Source of the DNA: DATARN01 sp036264135
Lineage (GTDB): Bacteria; Actinomycetota; Acidimicrobiia; Acidimicrobiales; Palsa-688
Reading direction: 5' to 3'
NCBI GenBank assembly: GCA_036264135.1
Contig: DATARN010000171.1
Coordinates: 1 to 64,000, forward strand
Length of the DNA: 64,000 bases
Shown: positions 17,525 through 26,512 of the stretch, one piece after another
Layout: the number at the start of each line of letters is the position of its first letter
Numbering within the stretch: position 1 is the stretch's first letter
Translations under genes and position numbers: made by a program
Notes under the pieces: model-generated
What the model saw: the letters and a program-made list of their open reading frames with translations, nothing else
Told to the model about the DNA's origin: nothing
Database searches by the model: none

Positions 17525-17723
17525 CGGTTACCTCGTTTTGGATCGGGTGGGGTAGTGCACGTGGCATCGCAGCGGAGGATTTCGGCTGCGAAAGGATCAG
17601 GGTGCGGCCGGGAAACCACGGATTTTGGCCGACATCCGTCGCCCGCCCCCGGAGCTCCCCGCCTCAGTCCTTCCGGCACTGGTTACGGCAAACGCCCCGT
17701 CATGGCGTGCGATGTCAATCACC

Positions 17724-17753
17724 ATGATACTCGCCATCCGCCCAGCGGAGCAA
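17724..17753 (-). promoter_or_regulatory. candidate rho promoter
   Basis: Minus-strand TTGCTC (17748-17753) and TATCAT (17724-17729) are 18 bases apart. If used, the rho mRNA would have a leader of roughly 190 bases. The whole thrC-rho gap (17525-17761, 237 bases) holds no gene I can support apart from very short frames. Confidence 0.4.
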
Positions 17754-17761
17754 CCGCCCCG

Positions 17762-18808
17762 CTACAGGCCCAGCTCGGCTCGGATGGCGACCGTGTCGGC
17801 GTCGATGGGCTGCGGTACCGCGATCTGCCCGATTGCGATATCGGGGTCCTTCAGCCCGTGGCCGGTCAGGATGCAGACCACCGTCGAGCCCGGCTCGACC
17901 CCGACCTTCAGCAGCCCGGCGACCGAGGCGGCCGACGCCGGTTCGCAGAAGACCGACTCCGACTGGGCCAGGAACCGGTACGCCTCCAGGATCTCGCTGT
18001 CCTCCACCGCCGCGAACCCGCCGCCGGACTCGGCGGCCGCGGCCCGAGCGCCGTACCACGAGGCGGGGCGGCCGATGCGGATGGCCGTGGCCACCGTCTG
18101 GGGCTCGTCGATGGGATGGCCGGCCACGATCGGCGCCGCGCCGGCCGCCTGGAAGCCGAGCATCCGGGGCAGCTTGGTGACCCGACCGGCGTCCTGGTAC
18201 TCCCGGTAGCCCTTCCAGTAGGCGGTGATGTTGCCGGCGTTGCCCACGGGAATGCAGTGGTAATCCGGGGCGTCGCCGAGGGCGTCGACGATCTCGAAGG
18301 CGCCGGTTTTCTGACCCTCGATGCGGTAGGGGTTGATGGAGTTGACGACCGTCACCGGGGCGGTGTCACCCAGCTCGCGGACGATGTCCAGGCACACGTC
18401 GAAGTTGGCCCGCAGCTGCAGCACCCGGGCCCCGTGGATGAGCGCCTGGGCCAGCTTGCCCAGCGCGATGTGGCCGTCGGGGATGAGCACCAGGCAGGCC
18501 AGGCCGGCCCGGGCGGCGTAGGCGGCCGCCGACGCCGACGTGTTGCCGGTCGAGCCGCACACCACCGCCTTGGCGCCCTCCTCGACCGCCTTGGAGATGG
18601 CCACCGTCATGCCCCGGTCCTTGAAGGAGCCGGTCGGGTTGGCCCCCTCCACCTTGAGCCACACCCGGGCGCCCACCCGCTCGGAGAGCCGGGGGGCGGC
18701 CACCAGCGGTGTGGCCCCCTCCAGCAGGGTGACCACCGGGGTGGCGGCGCTCACCGGGAGGAACGACCGGTACTCCTCGATCAGCCCCCGCCAGGCGGTC
18801 CGGCTCAC
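17762..18808 (-). CDS. thrC: threonine synthase
   Basis: The 348-residue PLP enzyme turns O-phosphohomoserine into threonine. The PLP lysine is K63 in NPTGSFKDRGMT, and CGSTGNTSASAAAYAA binds the cofactor phosphate. GTG at 18808 overlaps the hom stop as GTGA. Unlike the mycobacterial arrangement, no thrB follows before rho. Confidence 0.96.
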   Translation of the reverse strand: MSRTAWRGLIEEYRSFLPVSAATPVVTLLEGATPLVAAPRLSERVGARVWLKVEGANPTGSFKDRGMTVAISKAVEEGAKAVVCGSTGNTSASAAAYAARAGLACLVLIPDGHIALGKLAQALIHGARVLQLRANFDVCLDIVRELGDTAPVTVVNSINPYRIEGQKTGAFEIVDALGDAPDYHCIPVGNAGNITAYWKGYREYQDAGRVTKLPRMLGFQAAGAAPIVAGHPIDEPQTVATAIRIGRPASWYGARAAAAESGGGFAAVEDSEILEAYRFLAQSESVFCEPASAASVAGLLKVGVEPGSTVVCILTGHGLKDPDIAIGQIAVPQPIDADTVAIRAELGL

Positions 18809-20097
18809 CGCGAGCTGTTGACCACTCGCAGGAGGCCACCGGTACGGTCGACGACGTCCAGTTGGCGCAGGTCGTGGAGGCAGGCCTGGACGTCACGCTC
18901 GAGGGCAGGGTGGACGATGATCACCAGCCGGGCCTCGGCCCCGAGGCCGACCTGCTCCATGAGCCGGATCGACACGTCGTGGTCGCCGAGGACGCCGGAC
19001 ACGGCGTGCAGCACGCCGGGACGGTCGGCCACGTCCACCGACAGGTAGTACTCCGATCGCAGCTCGTCGATGGGGAAGATCTTGGCGGGGCGCAGCGGGA
19101 TCGTCCGCCCGGCCACACCGGCGGACAGGTTGTGGGCGGCGTCGAGCAGGTCACCGAGCACCGCGCTGGCGGTCGGCATGCCGCCGGCCCCCCGGCCGAG
19201 GAACATCAGCTCGCCCACGGCGTCGCCCTCGACGAAGACGGCGTTGAACGAGTCCCGCACCGCGGCCAGCGGGTGGGTGACTGGGACCATGGCCGGGTGG
19301 ACCCGGACGGCCACCTGGTCGTCGCCGGCCGTCTCGATCACCGCCAACAGCTTGATGACGTAGCCCAACCGGCCGGCGAAGGCGATGTCGTCGGCGGTGA
19401 CGCCCGAGATTCCCTCCCGGTAGACGTCGCCCGCCACCACCGGCACCCCGAAGGCGACGGTCGCCAGAATGGCCGCCTTGGCGGCGGCGTCGAAGCCCTC
19501 GACGTCTGCCGTTGGATCACGCTCGGCGTAGCCGAGGCGCTGGGCCTCGCCCAGGGCGCCGTGGTAGGAGGCGCCGCCCTCGGTCATCTTCGTCAGCACG
19601 AAGTTGGTGGTGCCGTTGACGATGCCCATGATGCGGCGGATGCGCTCCCCGGCCAGCGACTCCCGCAGCGGCCGGATTAGGGGGATACCGCCGGCCACCG
19701 CCGCCTCGAACAGCAGGTCGACGCCGCCCGCGCTGGCGGCCTCGAACAGCTCGGCGCCCACGTTGGCCAGCAACTCCTTGTTGGCGGTGACCACCGGCTT
19801 TCCCCCTTTCAGGGCGGCCAGGATGAGGCCCCGCGCCGGCTCGATGCCGCCGATGACCTCCACCACCACATCGATGTCGGGGCTGGTCACCACGGCGTGG
19901 GCGTCGGTGGTGAGGACACCGGGCGGCAGGGTGACGGGGCGCTGGCGGGCCAGGCTGTGCACCGCCACTGCCTCGAGCTGGAGGCGGATCCCCGTGCGGG
20001 CGGCAATGTTGTCGGCGTCGCCGAGGAGCAGCTGGGCGACGGCCGCGCCGACGTTGCCGCAGCCCAGTATCCCGACCCGAATCGTCCCTGCCTCCAC
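18805..20097 (-). CDS. hom: homoserine dehydrogenase
   Basis: The product (430 residues from GTG 20097) has an NADP-binding fold, VGILGCGNVGAAVAQLL, at the N-terminus. The catalytic domain contains GIVNGTTNFVLTKM and DPTADVEGFDAAAK. A C-terminal ACT domain (about 350-425, VADRPGVLHAVSGVLGDHDV) probably gives threonine feedback. The open frame runs on to 20676 but overlaps lysA and is not coding there. It follows lysA by 11 bases and overlaps thrC. Confidence 0.96.
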   Translation of the reverse strand: MEAGTIRVGILGCGNVGAAVAQLLLGDADNIAARTGIRLQLEAVAVHSLARQRPVTLPPGVLTTDAHAVVTSPDIDVVVEVIGGIEPARGLILAALKGGKPVVTANKELLANVGAELFEAASAGGVDLLFEAAVAGGIPLIRPLRESLAGERIRRIMGIVNGTTNFVLTKMTEGGASYHGALGEAQRLGYAERDPTADVEGFDAAAKAAILATVAFGVPVVAGDVYREGISGVTADDIAFAGRLGYVIKLLAVIETAGDDQVAVRVHPAMVPVTHPLAAVRDSFNAVFVEGDAVGELMFLGRGAGGMPTASAVLGDLLDAAHNLSAGVAGRTIPLRPAKIFPIDELRSEYYLSVDVADRPGVLHAVSGVLGDHDVSIRLMEQVGLGAEARLVIIVHPALERDVQACLHDLRQLDVVDRTGGLLRVVNSSR

Positions 20098-20108
20098 AGC
20101 GGCGAAGG

Positions 20109-21398
20109 CTACTGGCCGGCGTCGAGGGCCAGAAGATCGTCGTCGGTCTCGCGCCGCACGACGATGCGGGCCAGCCCGTCGCGGACGAACACGACCGGCG
20201 GCCGGCCCACCTTGTTGTAGGTGGAAGCCATGGAGTGGCCGTAGGCACCGGTCACCGGCGTGGCCAGGATGTCGCCGACGGCGACGTCGCCGGGGAGAGA
20301 GGCGTCGCGAACGATCAGGTCCCCGGACTCGCAGTGCTTCCCGACGACGTTGGCCACGAGCGGCCGGGCGGCCGTCGTGGCCCGGGGCAGGAAGGCCTCG
20401 TAGCCGCTGCCATAGAGGACCGGGCGGGGGTTGTCGCTCATGCCCCCGTCGACGGCGATGTAGGTACGGATGCCGGGCAGGCGCTTGATGGTGCCGACCG
20501 TGTAGCAGGTGATGCCGGCGGTGGCCACGATGGCCCGACCCGGCTCGGCGGTCAGCCGCACCGAGCGGGGAATCCCGGCGGCGGTGGCCGCCGCCCGCAC
20601 CGCCGCCGCCCACTCGGCGAGGGACGGCGCCTTCTCCCCCTCCACGTAGGGGACGCCGAGCCCCCCGCCCACGCACAGCTCCCCGAGCCCGAGGGGCCGG
20701 AAGAAGTCGGCCAGCACCCCGGTGGCCCGCTCGAAGGAGGACAGCTCGAACACCTGGCTACCGATGTGGGCGTGGACGCCGACCAGGTCGACGGGCGAGC
20801 TCGCTGCCCCGAGCCGGGCGACCGCCGCCTCGGCCGCCCCGCTGGCGATGCTGAATCCAAACTTCGAGTCGTCCTGGCCGGTCTGGACGTACTCGTGGGT
20901 GTGGGCTTCGATCCCCGGCGTGACCCGGACCAGCACCTTGGGCCGGGGGGCGGGCAGCGTCGGCACCAGCCGCTCGAGGCGCTCGATCTCGTCGAAGGAA
21001 TCGACCACGATGCGCCCCACGCCGGCCGCCAGCGCCCGGCCCAGCTCCCGCTCCGACTTGTTGTTGCCGTGCAGCACGAGGCGGTCGGCGGGGACCCCGG
21101 CCCGCAAGGCGACGTGCAGCTCGCCGCCGGTGGAGACATCGATGCACAGCCCCTCGTCGTAGGCCAGCCGGGCCATGGCGAGGCAGAAGAAGGCCTTCGA
21201 CGCGTACGCCACCCCGTCGCCGAAGGCGCCCACCGCCTGGCGGCACCGCCGCCGGAGGTGCTCCTCGTCGTACACGAAGACCGGCGTCCCGACGTCCTCG
21301 CACAGCCGCAGGAGGTCGACCCCGCCGATCGCCAGACGCCCGTCTCCGTCGATGGTGGCCGTGTCCGGCAACAACTCGGTCGGCAGCGGCGCCGTCAC
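20109..21398 (-). CDS. lysA: diaminopimelate decarboxylase
   Basis: This 429-residue fold-type III PLP enzyme makes lysine from meso-diaminopimelate. The PLP lysine is K68 in YASKAFFC; HIGSQ, the Gly-rich GGGLGVPY phosphate loop and the catalytic CESGD are all present. GTG at 21398 overlaps the argS stop (ATGTGA), so the genes are coupled. The argS-lysA-hom-thrC order is the standard actinobacterial aspartate-family block. Confidence 0.96.
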   Translation of the reverse strand: MTAPLPTELLPDTATIDGDGRLAIGGVDLLRLCEDVGTPVFVYDEEHLRRRCRQAVGAFGDGVAYASKAFFCLAMARLAYDEGLCIDVSTGGELHVALRAGVPADRLVLHGNNKSERELGRALAAGVGRIVVDSFDEIERLERLVPTLPAPRPKVLVRVTPGIEAHTHEYVQTGQDDSKFGFSIASGAAEAAVARLGAASSPVDLVGVHAHIGSQVFELSSFERATGVLADFFRPLGLGELCVGGGLGVPYVEGEKAPSLAEWAAAVRAAATAAGIPRSVRLTAEPGRAIVATAGITCYTVGTIKRLPGIRTYIAVDGGMSDNPRPVLYGSGYEAFLPRATTAARPLVANVVGKHCESGDLIVRDASLPGDVAVGDILATPVTGAYGHSMASTYNKVGRPPVVFVRDGLARIVVRRETDDDLLALDAGQ

Positions 21399-23011
21399 AT
21401 CTTCTCCGGAGCGGCCACCCCAAGCAGCCCAAGGCCGATGCTGAGCCCGATCCGGGCGGCTTCCACCAGCCACAGCCGGGCCTGGGTCAACTCCTCGGGC
21501 ACGTCGGAGTGCAGGACGTAACAGTCGTGGTAGAAGCCATGGAACCGGTCGGCCAGCTCCCGGACCCACGTCGTCACCTTGTGCGGCGCCCGCTCTTCGC
21601 TGGCCAGCGCCACCACCTCGGGCAGCATGGACAAGGTCCGCAGCACATCCAGCTCCCGGTCGTTGGTGAGGAGGCTGAGATCGACGGCCTCGATCGGCCG
21701 GCGGACCACGCCCCTTTTCCCCGCTTCCCGGGCGATCCCGGCGATGCGGGCATAGGCCATCTGCACATAGAAGACCGGGCTTTCCTGCGACTCGGCACGG
21801 ACCTTGTCGAGGTCCACGAGCGTCGCCTGGTCCGGCGAGTTGACCAGGCTCAGCAGGCGCATGGCGTCGGGCCCGATCTCGTCGACCAGGTCGTCGAGAT
21901 CGAGGGCGTTGCCCGATCGCTTCGACATGCGCCCGCTGGCCAGCGAGATCATCTGGCCGAGGCGGATCTCCAGCCGCTCCGGCTCGATCCCGAGGGCGGC
22001 CACCCCGGCCCGCAGGCTGGACACCTGGCCCTCGTGGTCGGCGCCCCATACGTTGATCACCCGGTCGAAGCCCCGCTCCACCAACTTGTTGCGGTGGTAG
22101 GTCAGGTCGCCGGCGAGGTACGTCCAGTCCCCGTCCGACTTGCGCAGGACCCGCTTCTCCCGGGGGTCACCGAAGTCGGCGGTGCGCAGCCACAGCGCGC
22201 CGTCCTCCTCGTACACCAGTCCCCTGGCTGTCAGGGCGGCCAGCATTTCGTCCATGGCCGGGCTCTCCTCGATCGACGCCTGGCTGTACCACTCGTCGAA
22301 AAAGATGTTGACCTCCGCCAGCTGCAGCCTGATGTAGCCAATGGTGCGCGTCGCCGCCCACCGTCCGGCCGCCGTCGGTTCATCCGGTCCGTCGTAGGCC
22401 GCGGCCAGGCCCTTGATGAACCCCGCCGGGTAGCCGCCCTCGGGCAGGGGCTCGCCGTTGCGCCGGGCTAGGACGCTGGCACCCAGGCGGCGGACCTGGC
22501 CCCCGGTGTCGTTGACGTAGTACTCGCGGCTGACCTGCCAGCCGGTGCGTTCCAGCAGGCGGGCGACGGCGTCGCCGTAGGAGGCCCACCAGCCGTTGCC
22601 GACGTGGAGGGGCCCGGTCGGGTTGGCGGAGACAAATTCGACCAGCACCCGCCGCCCGTGGCCGAGGTCGGGGCGGGCGTAGTCCTTCTCGCCCGCGCTC
22701 ACCACGTCGACGAGCACGTCTCGCAGCCAGCCGTCGTCGAGGTCGAAGTTGAGGAAGCCGGGCCCGGCGACATCGACCTTGCGCACGTGTCGGGGCGGCT
22801 GCGCCTCCAGCTGCTCCCGCAGCGCCTCGGCCAGCTGGCGGGGCGGCCGGCCCGCACGCTTGGCCAGCGTCAGGGCCACGTTGGTCGACCAGTCGCCGTG
22901 CTCGCGCCGCGCCGGGCGCTCGAGGTGGACCGGGGAGCCGTCGCCCTCGATGCCGAGGGTGCGGAGGGCGGCGGCGATGGCGGCGGCGAGGACGGTGCGG
23001 ATGTCAGACAC
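21395..23011 (-). CDS. argS: arginyl-tRNA synthetase
   Basis: The 538-residue class I synthetase has the N-terminal Add1 domain, the HIGH-type motif in NPTGPLHVGNGWW, the KMSKS-type motif RMSKRSGN and a C-terminal DALR anticodon-binding domain. It charges tRNA-Arg; a tRNA-Arg(CCG) gene lies about 500 bases away on the other strand. It is the first gene of the long minus-strand housekeeping block. Confidence 0.96.
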   Translation of the reverse strand: MSDIRTVLAAAIAAALRTLGIEGDGSPVHLERPARREHGDWSTNVALTLAKRAGRPPRQLAEALREQLEAQPPRHVRKVDVAGPGFLNFDLDDGWLRDVLVDVVSAGEKDYARPDLGHGRRVLVEFVSANPTGPLHVGNGWWASYGDAVARLLERTGWQVSREYYVNDTGGQVRRLGASVLARRNGEPLPEGGYPAGFIKGLAAAYDGPDEPTAAGRWAATRTIGYIRLQLAEVNIFFDEWYSQASIEESPAMDEMLAALTARGLVYEEDGALWLRTADFGDPREKRVLRKSDGDWTYLAGDLTYHRNKLVERGFDRVINVWGADHEGQVSSLRAGVAALGIEPERLEIRLGQMISLASGRMSKRSGNALDLDDLVDEIGPDAMRLLSLVNSPDQATLVDLDKVRAESQESPVFYVQMAYARIAGIAREAGKRGVVRRPIEAVDLSLLTNDRELDVLRTLSMLPEVVALASEERAPHKVTTWVRELADRFHGFYHDCYVLHSDVPEELTQARLWLVEAARIGLSIGLGLLGVAAPEKM

Positions 23012-23051
23012 GGTCAGTCAATGGTTGCAGGTGGGGTGTAGCAGGAGAAAT

Positions 23052-23432
23052 CTATTGTCGGGAGCGGTCAATCAGTCCCGCCACCCGGTCGAGCAGCTCC
23101 AGCGGGTCGAAGGGCTTGGTGATGTAGTCGTCCGCCACTTCCAGGCCCATGCTGACGTCGCTGGCCTGGGCTTTGGCCGAGAGCAGGATGATGGGAATGT
23201 CCTTCGTCTCGCCGGCGCTGCGCAGCGCCCGGGCCACGTCCAGGCCATTCATCCCGGGCATCATCACGTCGAGGATGATGAGGTGCGGTTGGTCCTCGCG
23301 GGCCCGGGTCAACCCGGCCATGCCGTTCTCGGCCGCGATGACGGCGTAGCCTTCCATCTCGAAGTTGACCTGAAGCAGCTTCACGATGACGGGATCGTCA
23401 TCGATCACCAGGACCGTCGAGGGAACCACCAC
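23052..23432 (-). CDS. single-domain response regulator
   Basis: This receiver domain of about 126 residues has no output domain. The acidic pocket is IDDD (10-13), the phospho-acceptor is D55 in LIILDVMMPG, and the switch and Lys are in ILLSAKAQ and YITKPFDP. A GTG at 23432 or 23429 is the likely start because no ATG fits, and the Shine-Dalgarno is weak. It lies 40 bases upstream of argS. No kinase is adjacent; it probably relays phosphate to a partner by protein contact. Confidence 0.85.
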   Translation of the reverse strand: MVVPSTVLVIDDDPVIVKLLQVNFEMEGYAVIAAENGMAGLTRAREDQPHLIILDVMMPGMNGLDVARALRSAGETKDIPIILLSAKAQASDVSMGLEVADDYITKPFDPLELLDRVAGLIDRSRQ

Positions 23433-23516
23433 CCCTGGATGGTAGGGGAACGGGTGCCGTCGGCGGTCTCCGTGCCGCCGGATGGGTAAGCTCGCACGCT
23501 CGGCCTGGATGTATCG

Positions 23517-23588
23517 GCCCTCGTAGCTCAGCGGATAGAGCACCGGCCTCCGGAGCCGGTGGCGTGGGTTCGATTCCCGCCGAGGGCA
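23517..23588 (+). tRNA. tRNA-Arg (anticodon CCG)
   Basis: The acceptor stem GCCCTCG/CGAGGGC with discriminator A, the D arm GCTC/GAGC, the anticodon stem CCGGC/GCCGG with loop CTCCGGA, and the T arm GTGGG/CCCGC with loop TTCGATT all fold. Anticodon CCG (23550-23552) reads CGG, a frequent Arg codon here. CCA is not encoded. Close linkage to argS is also seen in mycobacteria. Confidence 0.97.
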
Positions 23589-23676
23589 CGTTCCCGCCGT
23601 GGGCCCGTAGGCCGTTTCAGCCCGGGACGGACCGGGGAAGGAACTTGTTTCGGCGGATGTCAGAAGGAAGGAAACG

Positions 23677-24678
23677 ATGACGCGACTCCGAATCCTGGTT
23701 CCGTTCGGCCTAGCGACGGTCGTGGGTCTGGCCGTCCTGGTCGGCCCGTTGGCCACCAGTGGGACGACGGTCAGCGCGGCCACCACCGTGACCAGCGCGA
23801 CCACCACCGCACCGGCGGCGGCCCCAACGACCTTCGACCAGTACGCGCTGGAGTTGGTCAACAGCATGCGAGCCAACCCGCAGGCGGCGGCCAACGCCTG
23901 GCTCGGGGGCAACCTCAACGAGGGGTTGGCGGCGGGAACCCTGAGTACCAGCCCCAAACAACCGCTGGCCTTCAATGCCGACCTCGAGTCCTCCGCCCAG
24001 ACGCACAACAACGACATGCTCACCAAGGGCTATTTCAGCCACACCGGGTCGGACGGAAGCAGTCCCTTCGCTCGTATGACCGCGGCCGGCTACAACTGGC
24101 AGACCGCGGGCGAGAACATCGCGGCCGTCAGTGACAACGCCGGTGGCGTGACTGCCGCCATCACCAAGCAGATGATGCAGAACCTGTTCGTCGACAGCAA
24201 CGTCGCCGGTCGGGGCCACCGGATCAACCTGCTCACCTCGGCATTCCAGGCGGTCGGTATCAGCAATGGGTACGTATCGGCGTGGGCGCCGTTCAACGGC
24301 CTTCCCTCGGCCGCCACCACCCAGGACTTCGGCAGTAATGGCGCCCCGCCGGTGCTGACGGGCGTGGCGTTCAACGGCACCGGAAACGGGTCCTTCTACG
24401 CCCCGGGACACGCCTACTCCGGCGTCAAGGTCACCGTGGCCACGACGGGCGCCACCCCGAAGACGATCTCGAGCGTCCTCACCTCCGCCTCGGGCGGTTT
24501 CGCCATCGCGGTGCCGGCCAATGGGTGCTATTCGCTAACGTTCACCCGCGCCGGGGTCTCGCTGTCCACTCGGGTTGCGGTGGCAGCCAGCAATGTCGAG
24601 GTCGATTACACGCCGACGGCAATTGTTGCCCCCGGAGGCGCCTTCGCCACCGATTCTACGTTTACCGCGACCTGCTGA
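23677..24678 (+). CDS. secreted CAP-domain (SCP/PR-1) protein
   Basis: The 333-residue product has a Sec signal peptide (about 1-33, with LATVVGLAVLVGPLA), a Thr/Ala-rich linker, and a CAP domain at about 50-205. The CAP cavity residues appear in QTHNNDMLTKGYFSHTGSDG, TAGENIA and GRGHRINLL, giving His, Glu and His. The C-terminal part (about 215-333) looks like a beta-sandwich carbohydrate-binding or CARDB-like domain. CAP proteins are extracellular lipid or ligand binders. AGAAGGAAGG stands just before the ATG. Confidence 0.88.
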   Translation: MTRLRILVPFGLATVVGLAVLVGPLATSGTTVSAATTVTSATTTAPAAAPTTFDQYALELVNSMRANPQAAANAWLGGNLNEGLAAGTLSTSPKQPLAFNADLESSAQTHNNDMLTKGYFSHTGSDGSSPFARMTAAGYNWQTAGENIAAVSDNAGGVTAAITKQMMQNLFVDSNVAGRGHRINLLTSAFQAVGISNGYVSAWAPFNGLPSAATTQDFGSNGAPPVLTGVAFNGTGNGSFYAPGHAYSGVKVTVATTGATPKTISSVLTSASGGFAIAVPANGCYSLTFTRAGVSLSTRVAVAASNVEVDYTPTAIVAPGGAFATDSTFTATC

Positions 24679-24780
24679 GAGGATTCACCCGCTGTCAATG
24701 TCGAGGACACTTTCGGCCGGGTTTTAGCCGTTAGGTTCGCACGGGTCTGGGGCGATCGGACCTGCGCGAAAGGCGGGAAA

Positions 24781-26460
24781 ATGAGTTCACGGGTTGCCAA
24801 TGGTCGGCGCCGGCTGGGCCGGGTTGCGGTCACGATGGGCGTGATGGCCGTGTCGCTGGGTGCGGTGGTCGGCACCAGCGGCGCGGGGTCGACGGCCGGG
24901 GCCGTCGGGGCCGATTCCCTCAATCCGGGGAACCTGCTGGTCAGCCGGGTGGTGTACGCCGGCGCCGGGCAGCTGCAGGCCGGCGTCACCGACCTTCCGC
25001 CCGGGTGCACGCCGGGCGCAGGCGGGTGCGTGAAGGCCGTCAGCGACGGCACCTACCCGTACGTGTTCAACAACAACACCGTCGACAGCAGCTTCGGGGT
25101 GACCGCGCCGATCTTCCTCGATGAGCTCACGACCGGCGGCACCGTGGTGGGCTCGTTGGAGCTGCCCAATAGCACCCAGCAGGGCGTCAACCGGGTGAAG
25201 GACCAGATGGTCACCAGTTTCAGCTCCAAGTCGGAACTGGCGCTGAACGTCTCCACCGCCGGCGACCTGGTCTCGCTCATGGGCTACCTGGCCCCGGTCG
25301 GGGCACTGGACGTGTCGAACTCCAACACGCCGGGTGTGGTCGACCCGACCAACCCGGTGACGGAGCAGAACTACCGGGTCGTGGCCACCATGGACGCCAA
25401 AGGAAAGTTCCGATTCACCGAGACGAACGCCTACAGCGGCAACAACGGTCGGGCCGCCATTGTCAATGACAGTGGTTCGGCCTCGGCGATCTACACCGCG
25501 GGCAACGCCGGTAACGGTGGTAATCCGCAGCCGGTCGGGGTTATCGAGGGGACGGGAACGCAGTTCCTGTACCCCGAGACGAAGGCCCAGGTGGCGCAAC
25601 GGCCGTCCGATCCCACCGCGCTCGGCAGCTTCAACGTGACGCAACTCGGCGACCCCATCGACAAGGTCGGCAAGGACACCAATTTCCGGGGCCTGACCAT
25701 CGCCAACAACGTTGTGTACCTCACCAAGGGCAGCGGCGGCAACGGCGTAAACACGGTCTATTTCGTGGATACGACGGGAAATGCCTGCCCGAACGGCGGG
25801 GTCGGTAATCCGCAACCCGGCGCCACGCTGGCGACGGCCCCCCCGACGTTCGACACCAATCCCGCCGACGTGGAGGCCATGGGGCTCACCCCGTACAACA
25901 TGTGCGTCCTCCGGGGTTTCACGACGACCCTGGCCAAGGCAAAGTCAAACAACTCCTTCCCGTTTGGCGTCTGGTTCGCCAACCCGACGACGCTCTATGT
26001 CGCCGACGAGGGAAACGGCACCAACACCTTCGCCGGCGGGACCTATACCGCGGCGGCGGCGCAGAACACGGCCGGCCTGCAGAAGTGGGTACTCAACCCG
26101 ACCACCGGGGTGTGGTCACGGGCCTACACGCTGCAGACGGGGCTGAACCTGGGCCAGCCGTACACCGTGGCCGGCTACCCGACCGGGACCAACAGCGCCA
26201 CCGGCGGCCCCTGGTCCCCGGCGACCGACGGCCTCCGGAACATCACCGGCCGGGTCAACGCGGACGGCACCGCCACCATCTGGGCGGTCACCTCCACGGT
26301 CAGCGGCAGCGGCGACCAGGGGGCGGACCCGAACAAGCTGGTGGCCGTCACGGACACCGTCGGGGCCACCACGTTGCCGGCCTCGGAGTCGTTTGCCACC
26401 GTCAAGGCGGCGGGCTTCGGTGAGGTGCTGCGAGGCGTTTCGCTGACTCCGGGCCGCTAG
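24781..26460 (+). CDS. secreted beta-propeller-like protein
   Basis: The 559-residue product has a twin-Arg-like N-terminus (NGRRRLGRVAV) followed by a hydrophobic signal segment up to about residue 45. The mature protein is Gly/Asn/Thr-rich with recurring strand blocks such as RGLTIANNVVYLTKGSG, GVWFANPTTLYVADEG and ATIWAVTSTVSGSGDQGA, in the style of propeller blades. Few Cys are present (CTPGAGGC near residue 80). No active site was recognised. It follows the CAP protein after about 100 bases and resembles the partial protein at 1-916. Function is unknown. Confidence 0.82.
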   Translation: MSSRVANGRRRLGRVAVTMGVMAVSLGAVVGTSGAGSTAGAVGADSLNPGNLLVSRVVYAGAGQLQAGVTDLPPGCTPGAGGCVKAVSDGTYPYVFNNNTVDSSFGVTAPIFLDELTTGGTVVGSLELPNSTQQGVNRVKDQMVTSFSSKSELALNVSTAGDLVSLMGYLAPVGALDVSNSNTPGVVDPTNPVTEQNYRVVATMDAKGKFRFTETNAYSGNNGRAAIVNDSGSASAIYTAGNAGNGGNPQPVGVIEGTGTQFLYPETKAQVAQRPSDPTALGSFNVTQLGDPIDKVGKDTNFRGLTIANNVVYLTKGSGGNGVNTVYFVDTTGNACPNGGVGNPQPGATLATAPPTFDTNPADVEAMGLTPYNMCVLRGFTTTLAKAKSNNSFPFGVWFANPTTLYVADEGNGTNTFAGGTYTAAAAQNTAGLQKWVLNPTTGVWSRAYTLQTGLNLGQPYTVAGYPTGTNSATGGPWSPATDGLRNITGRVNADGTATIWAVTSTVSGSGDQGADPNKLVAVTDTVGATTLPASESFATVKAAGFGEVLRGVSLTPGR

Positions 26461-26512
26461 GGCCCTTGACGCCGGGGCCGCTAGCCCCCAAACCGGCCGG
26501 TACTGTCCGGTA

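Noticed and set aside
17682..17702. six-codon leader peptide (MTGRLP) before rho
   Set aside because: It has no Shine-Dalgarno site and no run of regulatory codons; short frames of this size arise by chance.
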